From Rana temporaria (taxonomy: Eukaryota; Chordata; Amphibia; Anura; Ranidae): a stretch of DNA of 64,000 nt. The stretch's first letter is position 1; each line of letters starts with the position of its first letter. The notes beneath the pieces are model-generated. The model saw only the letters and a program-made list of their open reading frames with translations. It was not told the DNA's origin and searched no databases. The stretch covers positions 460,001,143-460,065,142 of the forward strand of contig NC_053490.1 in assembly GCF_905171775.1 (NCBI RefSeq), written 5' to 3'. This document shows positions 21,968-30,318 of this stretch, piece after piece. The translations under genes and the position numbers were made by a program.

Positions 21968-22360
21968 CGTCAAAGCCAGACACAGCTAGGGGACCAGCCA
22001 TTTCCGAAGTGGTCCAGAAATGGTAGACTCCATATTTTTCTTTGGACAGTATACTGACCAAAGCGTATGTGTCCTTGATGGCAGGTATGGATTTCCTTTC
22101 CTTGTGCAGAAGGTGATGGTCTCTTTTGGGAAAAACACATCACTAACCCTGGGGTCAGCCTAATGGAATCCTGAGAAGAGTCAGCCTTTGGGGTGTAGGG
22201 GGCAATCTCGATCCTCTGCACCCAACAAAGGAGGCACCAATCAATGCTGAAGATGTCATAGTTGAGAGCATACTAGGGCACAATAACTGTATAAAGTGAT
22301 GCAATGTGGTGTTCCCCACAGGCTTTCTTTCTTTGCCCAAGCAGTCTGTACTGTACACCC
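21968..22360 (-). pseudogene. Possible decayed coding fragment, unidentified
   Basis: The minus strand has two long overlapping frames here. One (21970-22221) reads RIEIAPYTPKADSSQDSIRL. The other, stop-free towards the left, reads KDTYALVSILSKEKYGVY followed by HFWTTSEMAGPLAVSGF. Joining the better-looking halves needs a frame change near 22120 and there is an upstream stop, so any gene would be broken. The peptide looks more protein-like than the neighbouring chance frames, but I do not recognise a family. It could be a processed pseudogene, a transposon relic or chance. Confidence 0.2.
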
Positions 22361-22394
22361 CATTTTGGGTGGTGGACCTTTGAATGCACTATGG

Positions 22395-22485
22395 TAGGGT
22401 TGAAACAACTAATCAACATAATCGATTATGAAAATAGTTGTCAACTATTTTCATAATCGATTAGTTGGTAATCCGATTAGTGGTC
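22395..22485. mobile_element. Small hAT-type hairpin
   Basis: It begins TAGGGTTGAAACAACTAATC and folds on AATCGATTATGAAAATAGTTG against its reverse complement. It resembles the ends of the hAT at 7.3-8.1 kb, but no target duplication is visible. Confidence 0.45.
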
Positions 22486-22712
22486 CTGCATACAGAACAT
22501 TTTATGAATTGTTTTTTGTTTTGACAGGGTTGCATTCAAACACTGAAGACGCAACATATGCATGCAAAGTTACAGTAAGTAGAACACTCAACTTTTTCAG
22601 GTGTTAAGGTTGGATAGTTGCTGTCTAATAATCAGTTTACAATTTGGACAGGCATTATTATAATAGAATGTAAAACATAAAGGTTATCTGATTTATTTTA
22701 CACATACAGTAT

Positions 22713-22880
22713 AAGGCCTCTTCTAACAGCCGCCTGAGCTATACTCTCATTTGCATGAGCATAGACGTCTACCCCAGAACAACTGCACAGTCATTCATGT
22801 CTATGTTCTGTACACAGCACCTGGGCATTCTGGGCAGGGAAATGCAGTGTACAGGTGTCCATGTGCAGGAGGCCTATAGC
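22713..22880. repeat. MITE-like segment, one of two copies flanking the NAA15 exon
   Basis: The ends AGGCCTCTTCTAAC and GCAGGAGGCCT are partly inverted. CACCTGGGCATTCTGGGC and CAGGTGTCCATGTGCA also occur at 24430-24506, so the exon lies between two direct copies of this repeat. Confidence 0.5.
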
Positions 22881-22886
22881 TATAAT

Positions 22887-23300
22887 CAGTGTTGTAAGTA
22901 ACAGCGTTTAAATAAACGCCGTTACCTAACGCAGCCCCTTAATCTACCAGATTACTCTTCCCCTCAAGGCAACACCGTTCCCATTACTTGGGCGGCGTTA
23001 CCGTAATTACACCTACCTGTCACTCAGCCGCCCGTCGGCCATCCATTATTAAAAAAGCGCGCCTCCCCCTCTGACTGTTCCATCCGTGATAGGCGGAACA
23101 CTAATTTTCCCAGCAGAGCCTCTGTTTAATGTTCAGCCTATCACGGTTGCCTTCTCATCCTCAGCCTCGGCCTCGGACGAGAGGACATCTGTGATAGGCT
23201 GAACACTAAACAGAGGCTCTGCTGGGAAAATGACTGTTCAGCCTATCACGGAAGAGCCTGAGAAGGATGCGCGGCTTTTGAATAATGGATTGCCGCTGGC
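22887..23300. mobile_element. hAT-like fragment with inverted repeat abutting the NAA15 promoter
   Basis: It begins CAGTGTTGTAAGTAACAG, as does the element at 63905. Internal arms 23036-23130 and 23190-23295 are inverted (CCATTATTAAAAAAGCGCGCC against GCGCGGCTTTTGAATAATGG; TCAGCCTATCACGG repeated both ways). The opposite terminus is not found before the promoter. Confidence 0.55.
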
Positions 23301-23523
23301 TCCATCTCCCCTCCTCCTCCCTCCCTCACAGTCCTGAGCCGCCAGGAGGAGGCCGCCCGCCCGCCGACTCAGAGTCACCGACAGGCCAGCACAGCAGACT
23401 AGTAGTTACACCGACTACCGTGGGGAGGAGGCGAATTGGGCCACAGCACGAGGGGAACCGGACGAGGGAATCGGGAGGAGCAGAACGGCGAGTCCGACTG
23501 GAGGGGCGAGCAACGGCCGCGAC
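23300..23523 (+). promoter_or_regulatory. NAA15: GC-rich promoter and 5' UTR of the NAA15-like gene
   Basis: This CpG-rich 220 bp immediately precedes the start codon. Pyrimidine-rich CTCCTCCTCCCTCCCTC at 23310-23326 could be the initiator/5' TOP-like zone. No TATA box is seen. In the exon frame the nearest upstream stop is TGA at 23335-23337, and no other in-frame ATG occurs before 23524, which fixes the start. The longer overlapping open frames here are out of frame with the exon. Confidence 0.6.
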
Positions 23524-23577
23524 ATGCCGAGCGGCAGCCTCCCGCCCAAGGAGAAGGCGCTCTTCAAACGGATCCTG
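23524..23577 (+). CDS. NAA15: NAA15 coding exon 1 (NatA auxiliary subunit), partial gene
   Basis: The 18 codons read MPSGSLPPKEKALFKRIL and stop exactly at a consensus donor, CTG|GTGAGC. From memory, vertebrate NAA15 begins MPAVSLPPKENALFKRIL and its first coding exon ends at the same point, so 14 of 18 residues and the exon boundary agree. The paralogue NAA16 shares LPPKE..LFKRIL and is the main alternative. The protein is the TPR-repeat scaffold that anchors the NAA10 acetyltransferase to ribosomes, where NatA acetylates nascent N-termini. The start context has G at -3. Only phase-0 exon 1 is visible; later exons (expected to continue with CYE.KQY.NGLKFCK) were not found up to 64 kb, implying a large, repeat-filled intron 1. 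Confidence 0.75.
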
Positions 23578-23930
23578 GTGAGCGGCGGAGGGAAGCATCA
23601 GGGTTTTCTAATAATACTGTATGGAGGGGGGCCTTGTCTGCTGTTCTTTCCAGAAGTATGGTGCCGTTTGTGTTCAGGCATTATCTAGTGTCTACAATCA
23701 CTTCTTGGGCTGAATTAATGGTTCAGAGATGACACCAGCACGTAAATTCTAGTTCCTGCCTATTTTATTACCATTGTGTCTTCTTATAGGGAATATGTCT
23801 GCTCACTACTTTCAATGTGAGACTAGAAGAGAAGCGCTCTTGTGCAAAAAGTTCATTTATACTTCTATATCAACAAAAGTCCATATTTCAGTGTGGATAG
23901 CAAAATCTTCACGCCCAATAGTGCACACCT
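23578..23930 (+). other. Start of NAA15 intron 1
   Basis: The donor GTGAGC is followed by unique sequence with no repeat structure seen. Confidence 0.5.
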
Positions 23931-23934
23931 ATCT

Positions 23935-24406
23935 CTCAAGCCACTTACCAGCTAGCTATTCTGACCCCAAGATGGGCATCTGGCTGCATTTTATCCCAAT
24001 ATCCCCATGGGATGAATGTATATCAAGAGCCAAGATTCCAGAATGGGTTACCATACAACCAAAATGTTCAACAGCGGGCTCAGCTACTCTGGCTCCAAGA
24101 TGGGGGTCTGGCTGTACCTTATCCCAGTATCCTCATGGGATAGATAGATATCTTGAGCCAAGATTCCAGAATGAGTAACCAAATGACCAGGATGTTGAAC
24201 AGTGGGTTTAGAAAAGGGGAGAGACAGAGGAGGAACTCACATTGTAGTAACTAAAAATTAATGAAGGTTAAAACTACTTACAAGAAGGCAGGAGTAAAAT
24301 CGCATATAAAATAATCATTCACATGCAGACACCCTAGCGGGTGTGATAAAGTCACCGCTGTAGCTCCTCCTGACTAGTTTTGTTCAAAAGAACATTATCA
24401 AGGGAT
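23935..24406 (-). mobile_element. Hammerhead-family element (copy d), with tandem sub-repeats
   Basis: Two direct copies of a roughly 125 bp unit (CCAAGATGGG...GAGCCAAGATTCCAGAATG) occupy about 23945-24215. On the minus strand, to the right, lies a core at 24406-24366: CCCT, TGATAAT, GTTC-TTTT-GAAC (stem II), AAAAC, TAGTC, AGG. The paired sub-repeats mirror the two internal repeats of copy a. Confidence 0.5.
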
Positions 24407-24412
24407 AAAGAA

Positions 24413-24515
24413 GTGAATGTTCTGTATACAACACCTGGGCATTCTGGGCGGGGAAAATACAAAGGAATTTATAGTGTACAGGCTCAGGTGTCCATGTGCA
24501 AGAGGCCTAATAGCT
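24413..24515. repeat. Second copy of the repeat flanking the NAA15 exon
   Basis: It shares CACCTGGGCATTCTGGGC and GTGTACAGG...GGTGTCCATGTGCA with 22795-22880, in the same orientation, with a short insertion in the middle. Confidence 0.5.
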
Positions 24516-24809
24516 ATAATGATATTTGCCAAAGAGATTGTTACAAAAGATATACAATATAAAACAAGAACAGGAATTGTCTACTTGCTGTGCTTCCAAC
24601 ACACCTCAATGGAACTACATAAGACATTGGTATATTTTTAGAAGAATTACTTCAACAAATATATAATATGAGCAATATACAGTATATACTAATGTAGCAA
24701 GAACAATATCATTGTGGTACATGGTTATCAAATTGTTCTGTTTTATAGAAATCAAAGAAAAATTCCAGTTATAGGATTTTTACATAGTGACATTGATCTT
24801 GGACCAAAG

Positions 24810-25268
24810 TGACTATGCATTTCCATACCTGTGGGATTCCTCTAGAAGCTGGAAATGACTGTGGTAGGAACCATTACTACAGTGATCTCCACTTGCTTCT
24901 GGGTGCCATGCCGCACAGCTGCCTTGCTGCATTGGGAACACAAGAGGTTAGCTGCGTGGCACAGGCGCCATTCAGAGATTGTTATGCATTTTCTCAATGC
25001 ATGCAAAATGCTCTGATTGAACGAGGTGGAGAGTGTTGAGGTGAAGTCATACTCACCACCCCATCCAATCAGGGAATGCTTTGCATTCATTGTGAAGATG
25101 CAAACATTCTCTGAATGTGTCGCCCATGCCCAGCAGCTAACGTCCTGTATTCACAATGGAGCAGGGCTTTCATTTGTCACAGGACTAGTGGAGGTCATTG
25201 GAGTAGCAGTGTCTGCTACTGTGATTTCCAGTTTCTATAGGGATCCCAAGGGTATGGTATATGCATAG
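24810..25268. mobile_element. Long imperfect palindrome, family D
   Basis: The ends CTATGCATTTCCATACC and GGTATGGTATATGCATAG are inverted, and arms carrying GCTGGAAATGACTGTGG / GCTACTGTGATTTCCAG continue inward. The centre, about 25000-25110, repeats GAATGCTTTGCATTC-like words. A half copy lies at 53.46-53.70 kb. The open frames inside are symmetrical on both strands and not protein-like. Confidence 0.6.
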
Positions 25269-25618
25269 TTTTATTGGTACAGCTGGATGCCATACCTGGA
25301 TTATGTTTTAAATAAAAACACAAAAAGATAAAAAAAAAGATAAGTGTGTCTTTCTGCTATGGCACTCCAGCCCAAAGATTAGGAAATTGTTTTGTAAGGA
25401 CTTGTACTGCAAGTGAGCTACAAATGTTCAATCTTTCTTTATGTTACACAATCATTATTTTATACCTGTTAGAGGCATTCTGTCAGGCAAAACCCTGCAA
25501 GTCGTTCCTAGAAAACAAATCTGGCCCATTGGAAGAAGGTAGTAGGCATGTGCAAAGTTTGTATGGCTGCCAGGGGACCTAGCCATTGCCTTGCTGTGCA
25601 ATAGTGAGACCCATTGGC
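25269..25618. other. Unassigned intronic DNA
   Basis: Nothing recognised. Confidence 0.35.
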
Positions 25619-25619
25619 C

Positions 25620-25998
25620 TTAAAGGAGTTGTAAAGAAAACATTTTTTTCACCTTAATGCAATCTATGCATTAAGGTTAAAAAACATTGGATGTTACCGT
25701 TATACTTACCTGACCCTTCGAAAGTCCCGCGCAGTCCCGAGATCCTCTTCGCCGCTCAGCCTGGCCACTGATTGGCTAGAGCGGATGGAAAGAGAGCAGC
25801 GCAGCCATTGGCTGGCCCTGTTGTCAATCACATCCAGTGACGCGGCGCACCGAGGGGCGGGGCAGAGTGATACAGTGAGCGCCTATGGCCACTCTGGATC
25901 GGGGCCACTCTGTGCAAAACGAACTGCACAGTGGAGGTATGTATAACATGTTTGTTATTTTAAAGCAAAAAAAAATAATTCCTTTACTAACCCTTTAA
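25620..25998. mobile_element. TTAA-flanked MITE (AGGAGTTGTAAAG type)
   Basis: TTAA lies at both ends (25620-25623, 25995-25998), with inverted termini AGGAGTTGTAAAG and CTTTACTAACCCT. The left arm has a minus-strand donor consensus (CAGGTAAGTATA, 25712-25701) and the right arm GGAGGTATGTATAA, so both point outward. Confidence 0.7.
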
Positions 25999-26834
25999 TG
26001 CTGCAGCTAATTGCTAATGTCACTTAGTGAATTAAGGTGCTCATAGTTGGCATATTCATAAATGTAGTTTAGAACTCGGTAATCACTCAGATAGTCATTA
26101 CTGAATCTCCATTCTCTTAAACCTATGTTTTCCAATTCAGGTGTGCAAGATGTTACTGAATTCTCAAGTATTTCCTTTTTTATTATGAATTAGATTGAAG
26201 GTGTCCTATGTGTGTTTCAAGTCTAACTAACATCTTTGCAGATGCAATCGCCACTCTTTCTTTCTGTGTGCTAGATATTGACCATATACCTGCCTCCCAG
26301 ACTCCAGCTATTATGATACATAAAGTGCATCATGATCGTAAAGACGTACCCTGGCATTGGTTGGGATTTTTTTCAAGCTAAACTATGTAATTGTCTTGTA
26401 TAAAATACAAAAAGTTGAATATTTCATCAAATCGGGAAGGAGACGTGAAAGTTTGCACCAAAGGATGTGTCCATTTGTCTTTAAAATCATTGTGAATCTG
26501 TAATTTTCCAGGCTACATAAGGTGAAGAGACGTATTGATATTTAGCTAATCTTTTCCCACAGACTTCATCTATTTGTCTTGAGCAGGATTTACAAGCACT
26601 GCAGTGCAACTAGATGAATCCTATAAGAATGATGCAGTGGAGTTTGTTCCCATGTCACCACCGTATATCATATTTAAAGGACTGGGACAATTATAATTAC
26701 CACGTATTTGTCTTCATACAGATAATGCTGGTAATTGTAAGTAATAATATAGGGTATTGTTAACAGTATTGTTAATAATTTGAATATGTCATGTACTAGC
26801 ATTATCATGATCACTGTTCTCCCAAGAAGGTTTA
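25999..26834. other. Unassigned intronic DNA
   Basis: AT-rich and without open frames or repeats that I can identify. Confidence 0.35.
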
Positions 26835-26842
26835 CTTCTAAC

Positions 26843-28012
26843 TAGGGTTGTCCCGATACCGATACCAGTATCGGTATCGGGACCGATACCGAGAATTTGC
26901 GGGAGTACTCGTACTCCCGCAAATACCCCCGATACTAGAATAGAATACTTGTTTCCCCCCCCCGCCGCCGCCGCCAACGCAGCCGCAGACCATTCACTGC
27001 AAAGCCGCCGCCGCCGTTAATCAGCATGCGAGGAACAGCTTTCGTTTGAATAGCTGTATCCCCGCCGCGTATAGACACTCCCCCTTTGCGCGGGATTGGA
27101 CGGATGATCTGTCCAATCCCGCGCAAGGGGGAGTGTCTATACGCGGCGGGGATGCAGCTATTCAAACGAAAGCTGTTCCCCGCACGCTGATTAACGGCGG
27201 CATCAAGGTATGGGGGACAACATGGCTGGAATGTGGGGGACAACGTGGCTGGAATGTGGGGGACAACGTGGCTGGAATGTGGGGGAATACGTGGCTGGAA
27301 TGTGGGGGACAACATGGCTGGAATGTGGGGGACAACATGGCTGGAATGTGGGGGACATGGCTGGAATGTGGGGGACATGGCTGGAATGTGGGGGACATGG
27401 CTGGAATGTGGAGGACATGGCTGGAATGTGGGGGACATGGCTGGAATGTGGGGGACATGGCTGGAATGTGGAGGCCATGGCTGGAATGTGGAGGACATGG
27501 CTGGAATGTGGGGGACATGGCTGGAATGTGGGGGACATGGCTGGAATGTGGGGGACATGGCTGCATTATGTGGGGGACATGGCTGGAATGTGGAGGACAT
27601 GGCTGGAATGTGGGGGACATGGCTGGAATGTGGGGGACATGGCTGGAATGTGGGGGACATGGCTGGAATGTGGCGGACATGGCTGGAATGTGGAGGGCAT
27701 GGCTGCATTATGTGGGGAACATGGCTGGAATGTGGAGGGCATGGCTGCATTATGTGGGGGACATGGCTGCATTATGTGGAGGACATGGCTGCATTATGTG
27801 GGGGACATGGCTGCATTATGTGGGGGACATGGCTGCAATATGTGGGGGACATGGCTGCAATATGTGGGGGACATGGCTGCAATATGTGGGGGACATGGCT
27901 GCATTTGGGGACACATTTAAAAAAAGTATCGGTATTCGGTATCGACGAGTACATAAAAAAAAGTATCGGTACTTGTACTCAGTCCTAAAAAAGTGGTATC
28001 GGGACAACCCTA
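26843..28012. mobile_element. Non-autonomous hAT (1170 bp) carrying a minisatellite
   Basis: The termini TAGGGTTGTCCCGATACC and GGTATCGGGACAACCCTA are perfect inverted repeats, with an 8 bp duplication, CTTCTAAC (26835-26842, 28013-28020). Inside the left end is a GC-rich hairpin with arms of about 92 bp (27011-27205), followed by the minisatellite. No transposase is present; the 236-339 codon frames are repeat artefacts. Confidence 0.9.
27213..27905. repeat. 20-23 bp minisatellite inside the hAT, open in all frames
   Basis: Units change along the array: 23 bp (GGCTGGAATGTGGGGGACAA plus CRT) to about 27350, then 20 bp (GGCTGGAATGTGGGGGACAT), then 22 bp units with GCATTATG and finally GCAATATG. 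A 20 bp unit shifts frame at every repeat and none of the phases contains a stop on either strand, so all six frames read through as MAGMWGTWLECGGHGWNVGD or as SSHVPHIPAMSPTFQPCPPH. Confidence 0.95.
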
Positions 28013-28067
28013 CTTCTAACCATTTTTGCAGCACTTTTCATCTAAAGGTCGTTATAATGCATTAGTG

Positions 28068-28460
28068 CAGAGGTCTTTAAAATGTGACCCGCAGGCCAGA
28101 TGCGGCCCTTTGCTTACCTTTTTTTGGCCCTTCAGCACTGTTCCTCCCACTGATACAAGGCGCTATTTTTTCCACTAACACCAACAATGTGGCACCATTC
28201 CTTCCACTGACACCAATAGTGGGGTGTAACACCTCCAACTGACAACAGCGATGGGACAATATTCCTCCCACTGACACCAACGATTGAGTATTATTTCTTC
28301 CACTGACACCAACAATGGGGTACTAGACCTCCCACTGACACCAATAATTGGGCCCTATTCCTCCTCCTACTAATCAGAGCTACTATGTATTTGTTTTTAC
28401 TCTCACTATCACTGAAGAAAAGTAAACTGGCCCTTTGTTTAGAAGGTTTGGAGACCCCTG
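28068..28460. mobile_element. Small hAT with CCACTGACACCAA tandem repeat
   Basis: The termini CAGAGGTCTTTAAA and TTTGGAGACCCCTG are imperfect inverted repeats, with a perfect 8 bp duplication, CATTAGTG (28060-28067, 28461-28468). The interior has about six degenerate roughly 40 bp units containing CCACTGACACCAAYRATGGG. An inverse relative is at 36.8-37.2 kb. Confidence 0.85.
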
Positions 28461-28468
28461 CATTAGTG

Positions 28469-29118
28469 TATTTACCATCTGCTTTATTTTTAATGTAAAA
28501 AAGGCATGGTTTCTAGTGTTGTGGGTGTAAATGAAGATTCTCTTCCAAGTTCTTGTGCTTACTGTTGGTGTCGGGGTTGCATGTTCAGCAGTTATAGCGG
28601 TGGTGTTCCTTCAGGTCCAAATGAGATATTACGGTATTTGTTCAAGGTGCTTTTTTATGGGTGTTCACATATGGCGTGGGAACACTGCTGCAATCGCCAC
28701 CACCACCTCACTAAAATGACACGGTCAAGCCATAGTCAAGTTCCTTCCCACTCAATACTTGCTAGATGCATGCTTTAACATTCGCATTGTTGACACATTC
28801 GGTGCAATTATTAAAGTGGGGTTAAACCCAAAAAATGTAATATATCACAGCTTACCAATCCTTAAATGTTCAGTAAGAAATACACTAAAGTGACTTTTTG
28901 GGGCACAGAAATGAAATATATTACACAATTTTTGTTAAAATATAAGGGATGAGGTTGCACGGAGCAAATATATACCCAACATGTTAAGCTGTAAAACATG
29001 TAAAACTGATGCATGTGTTTACATTTGTATGTGCGTATACATGGGGGTGTGCGCTTTGTTTTTTAACTAAAATTTTTATGCTTACCTTGAAATACGATAA
29101 ACTTTTTATTTTTTTTAT
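28469..29118. other. Unassigned intronic DNA
   Basis: TTAAAGTGGGGTTAAACCC at 28813-28831 looks like one end of a TTAA-type repeat. No gene is seen. Confidence 0.35.
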
Positions 29119-29456
29119 TTAAATGTGTTGTAAAGGTTCATTTTTTATTTTCTAAATAGGTTCCTTTAAGCTAGTGCCTCATTGGTTCACTTACCTTTTC
29201 CTTCGATTTCCCTTATAAATGTATTTTTTCTTTGTTTTCTTTGTCTGAATTTCCTCCTTAGTAAGCTGTTCTGGCTGACTAACCCCCATGGATGATGGGG
29301 GCAAGCTTACTGAGGAGAAACGGGAAGTGAGAAATTCAGACAAAGAAAAAAACATTCAGAAGGGAAATCGAAGGAAAAGGTAAGTGAACCAACAATGCGC
29401 TAGCTTAAAGGAACCTATTTAGAAAATAAAAAACAAACCTTTACAACCCCTTTTAA
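29119..29456. mobile_element. TTAA-flanked long-hairpin MITE
   Basis: The arms 29124-29270 and 29305-29450 are almost fully complementary (GTAAAGGTTCATTTTTTATT against AATAAAAAACAAACCTTTAC). TTAA lies at both ends. The donor consensus appears on both arms pointing outward: minus strand at about 29197 and plus strand AAAGGTAAGTGAAC at 29377-29390. Confidence 0.8.
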
Positions 29457-29599
29457 AGCAACATGATTTACAAAGATTACATATAACTGCAATCCAAGGT
29501 CCAGGGTCAGTGGTGAGAACACAATACAGAGAGTTGTAGCATAGTAGATGGCATCCTTAAAGAGGTCTGAGGCATCGGCACATAATCTGGGACATTTGA

Positions 29600-29905
29600 T
29601 CAGACTGAAACCATGAACATCAAAGTTGCCGGAGGAGTAGGGGGAGATATGTGCGGCATTAATGAATTTAAGTTGTTGGTGGGGAAGGGGGAAAGGTAAG
29701 TAAAGGAGTGAGGAGAGAGGGGGAGGAAGAGAGAGGTGGTAAAAAGAATAGAAAACAAGAAAAAAGCTCCTGGTATTTTGTAGAAAATGTGAAATGGGTC
29801 CAGTAAAACCATGTTTTGCGATTACAGACTTCCTGCTTGTTTAGGGAGGCCATGATTTCCTCCAATTGCATGATATCAGCTCTGATCCATTGGTGCATCG
29901 TAGGG
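29600..29905 (-). mobile_element. LINE-1-like ORF2 C-terminal and 3' UTR fragment
   Basis: The minus strand translates to MHQWIRADIMQLEEIMASLN and KTWFYWTHF, then a C/T-rich tail. The pattern W..DI..LEE...S...F...W..W is typical of the extreme C-terminus of L1-clade ORF2 proteins. The + strand fragment at 48.7 kb has the same layout. Only a fragment is present; identity is by eye. Confidence 0.4.
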
Positions 29906-30318
29906 GTAGGAGGATTTCCAATGTTGTGGAATATTAACTACATTGCGGAGATGTCTCACTAGCCCGCAACTACGCCCGCGTGAGCTTCCGTACAGGTACG
30001 GCGATTCACGCAGCGCTGCCAACCTGTCGCAGTATATGTGTGTGAGCTGGTCGGCAAGTGGTTAATTCGTTTCTGAGGAAGAAATATGGTTGCTATGATA
30101 ATTGAACAAGGTCCTAGGATACAAACTTTTTTATATGTCTGTTATAGTTTTTCTATTGTGTCGTGTTTTTTTTTTCTTATGTTTTTCTTTCTTAATTGTA
30201 TTTTTGTTATGTTTGTAAAGTATTTAAAATTAATCAAAAGAATTTCAAAGAAATAAAGGCAGAAGATTCTGCAGTCATATTTATTGGGTGGAGCCCCAAG
30301 TCTGTATATCCTGTTTTA
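29906..30318. other. AT-rich DNA with a repeat-like junction
   Basis: GC-rich GCCCGCAACTACGCCCGCG at about 29961 ends in GGCAAGTGGTTAAT, a common-looking repeat end. 30150-30250 is T-rich with TTTAAAATTAATCAAAAGAA, possibly another LINE tail. Confidence 0.3.

Noticed and set aside
23285..23732. Three GC-rich open frames of 90-98 codons around the NAA15 exon
   Set aside because: They are in other frames from the NAA15 exon or on the opposite strand and reflect the stop-poor GC-rich promoter.
27046..28065. Open frames of 236-339 codons on the plus strand and 111-271 codons on the minus strand
   Set aside because: They are read-through of the 20-23 bp minisatellite in every frame, with no domain and no codon structure.
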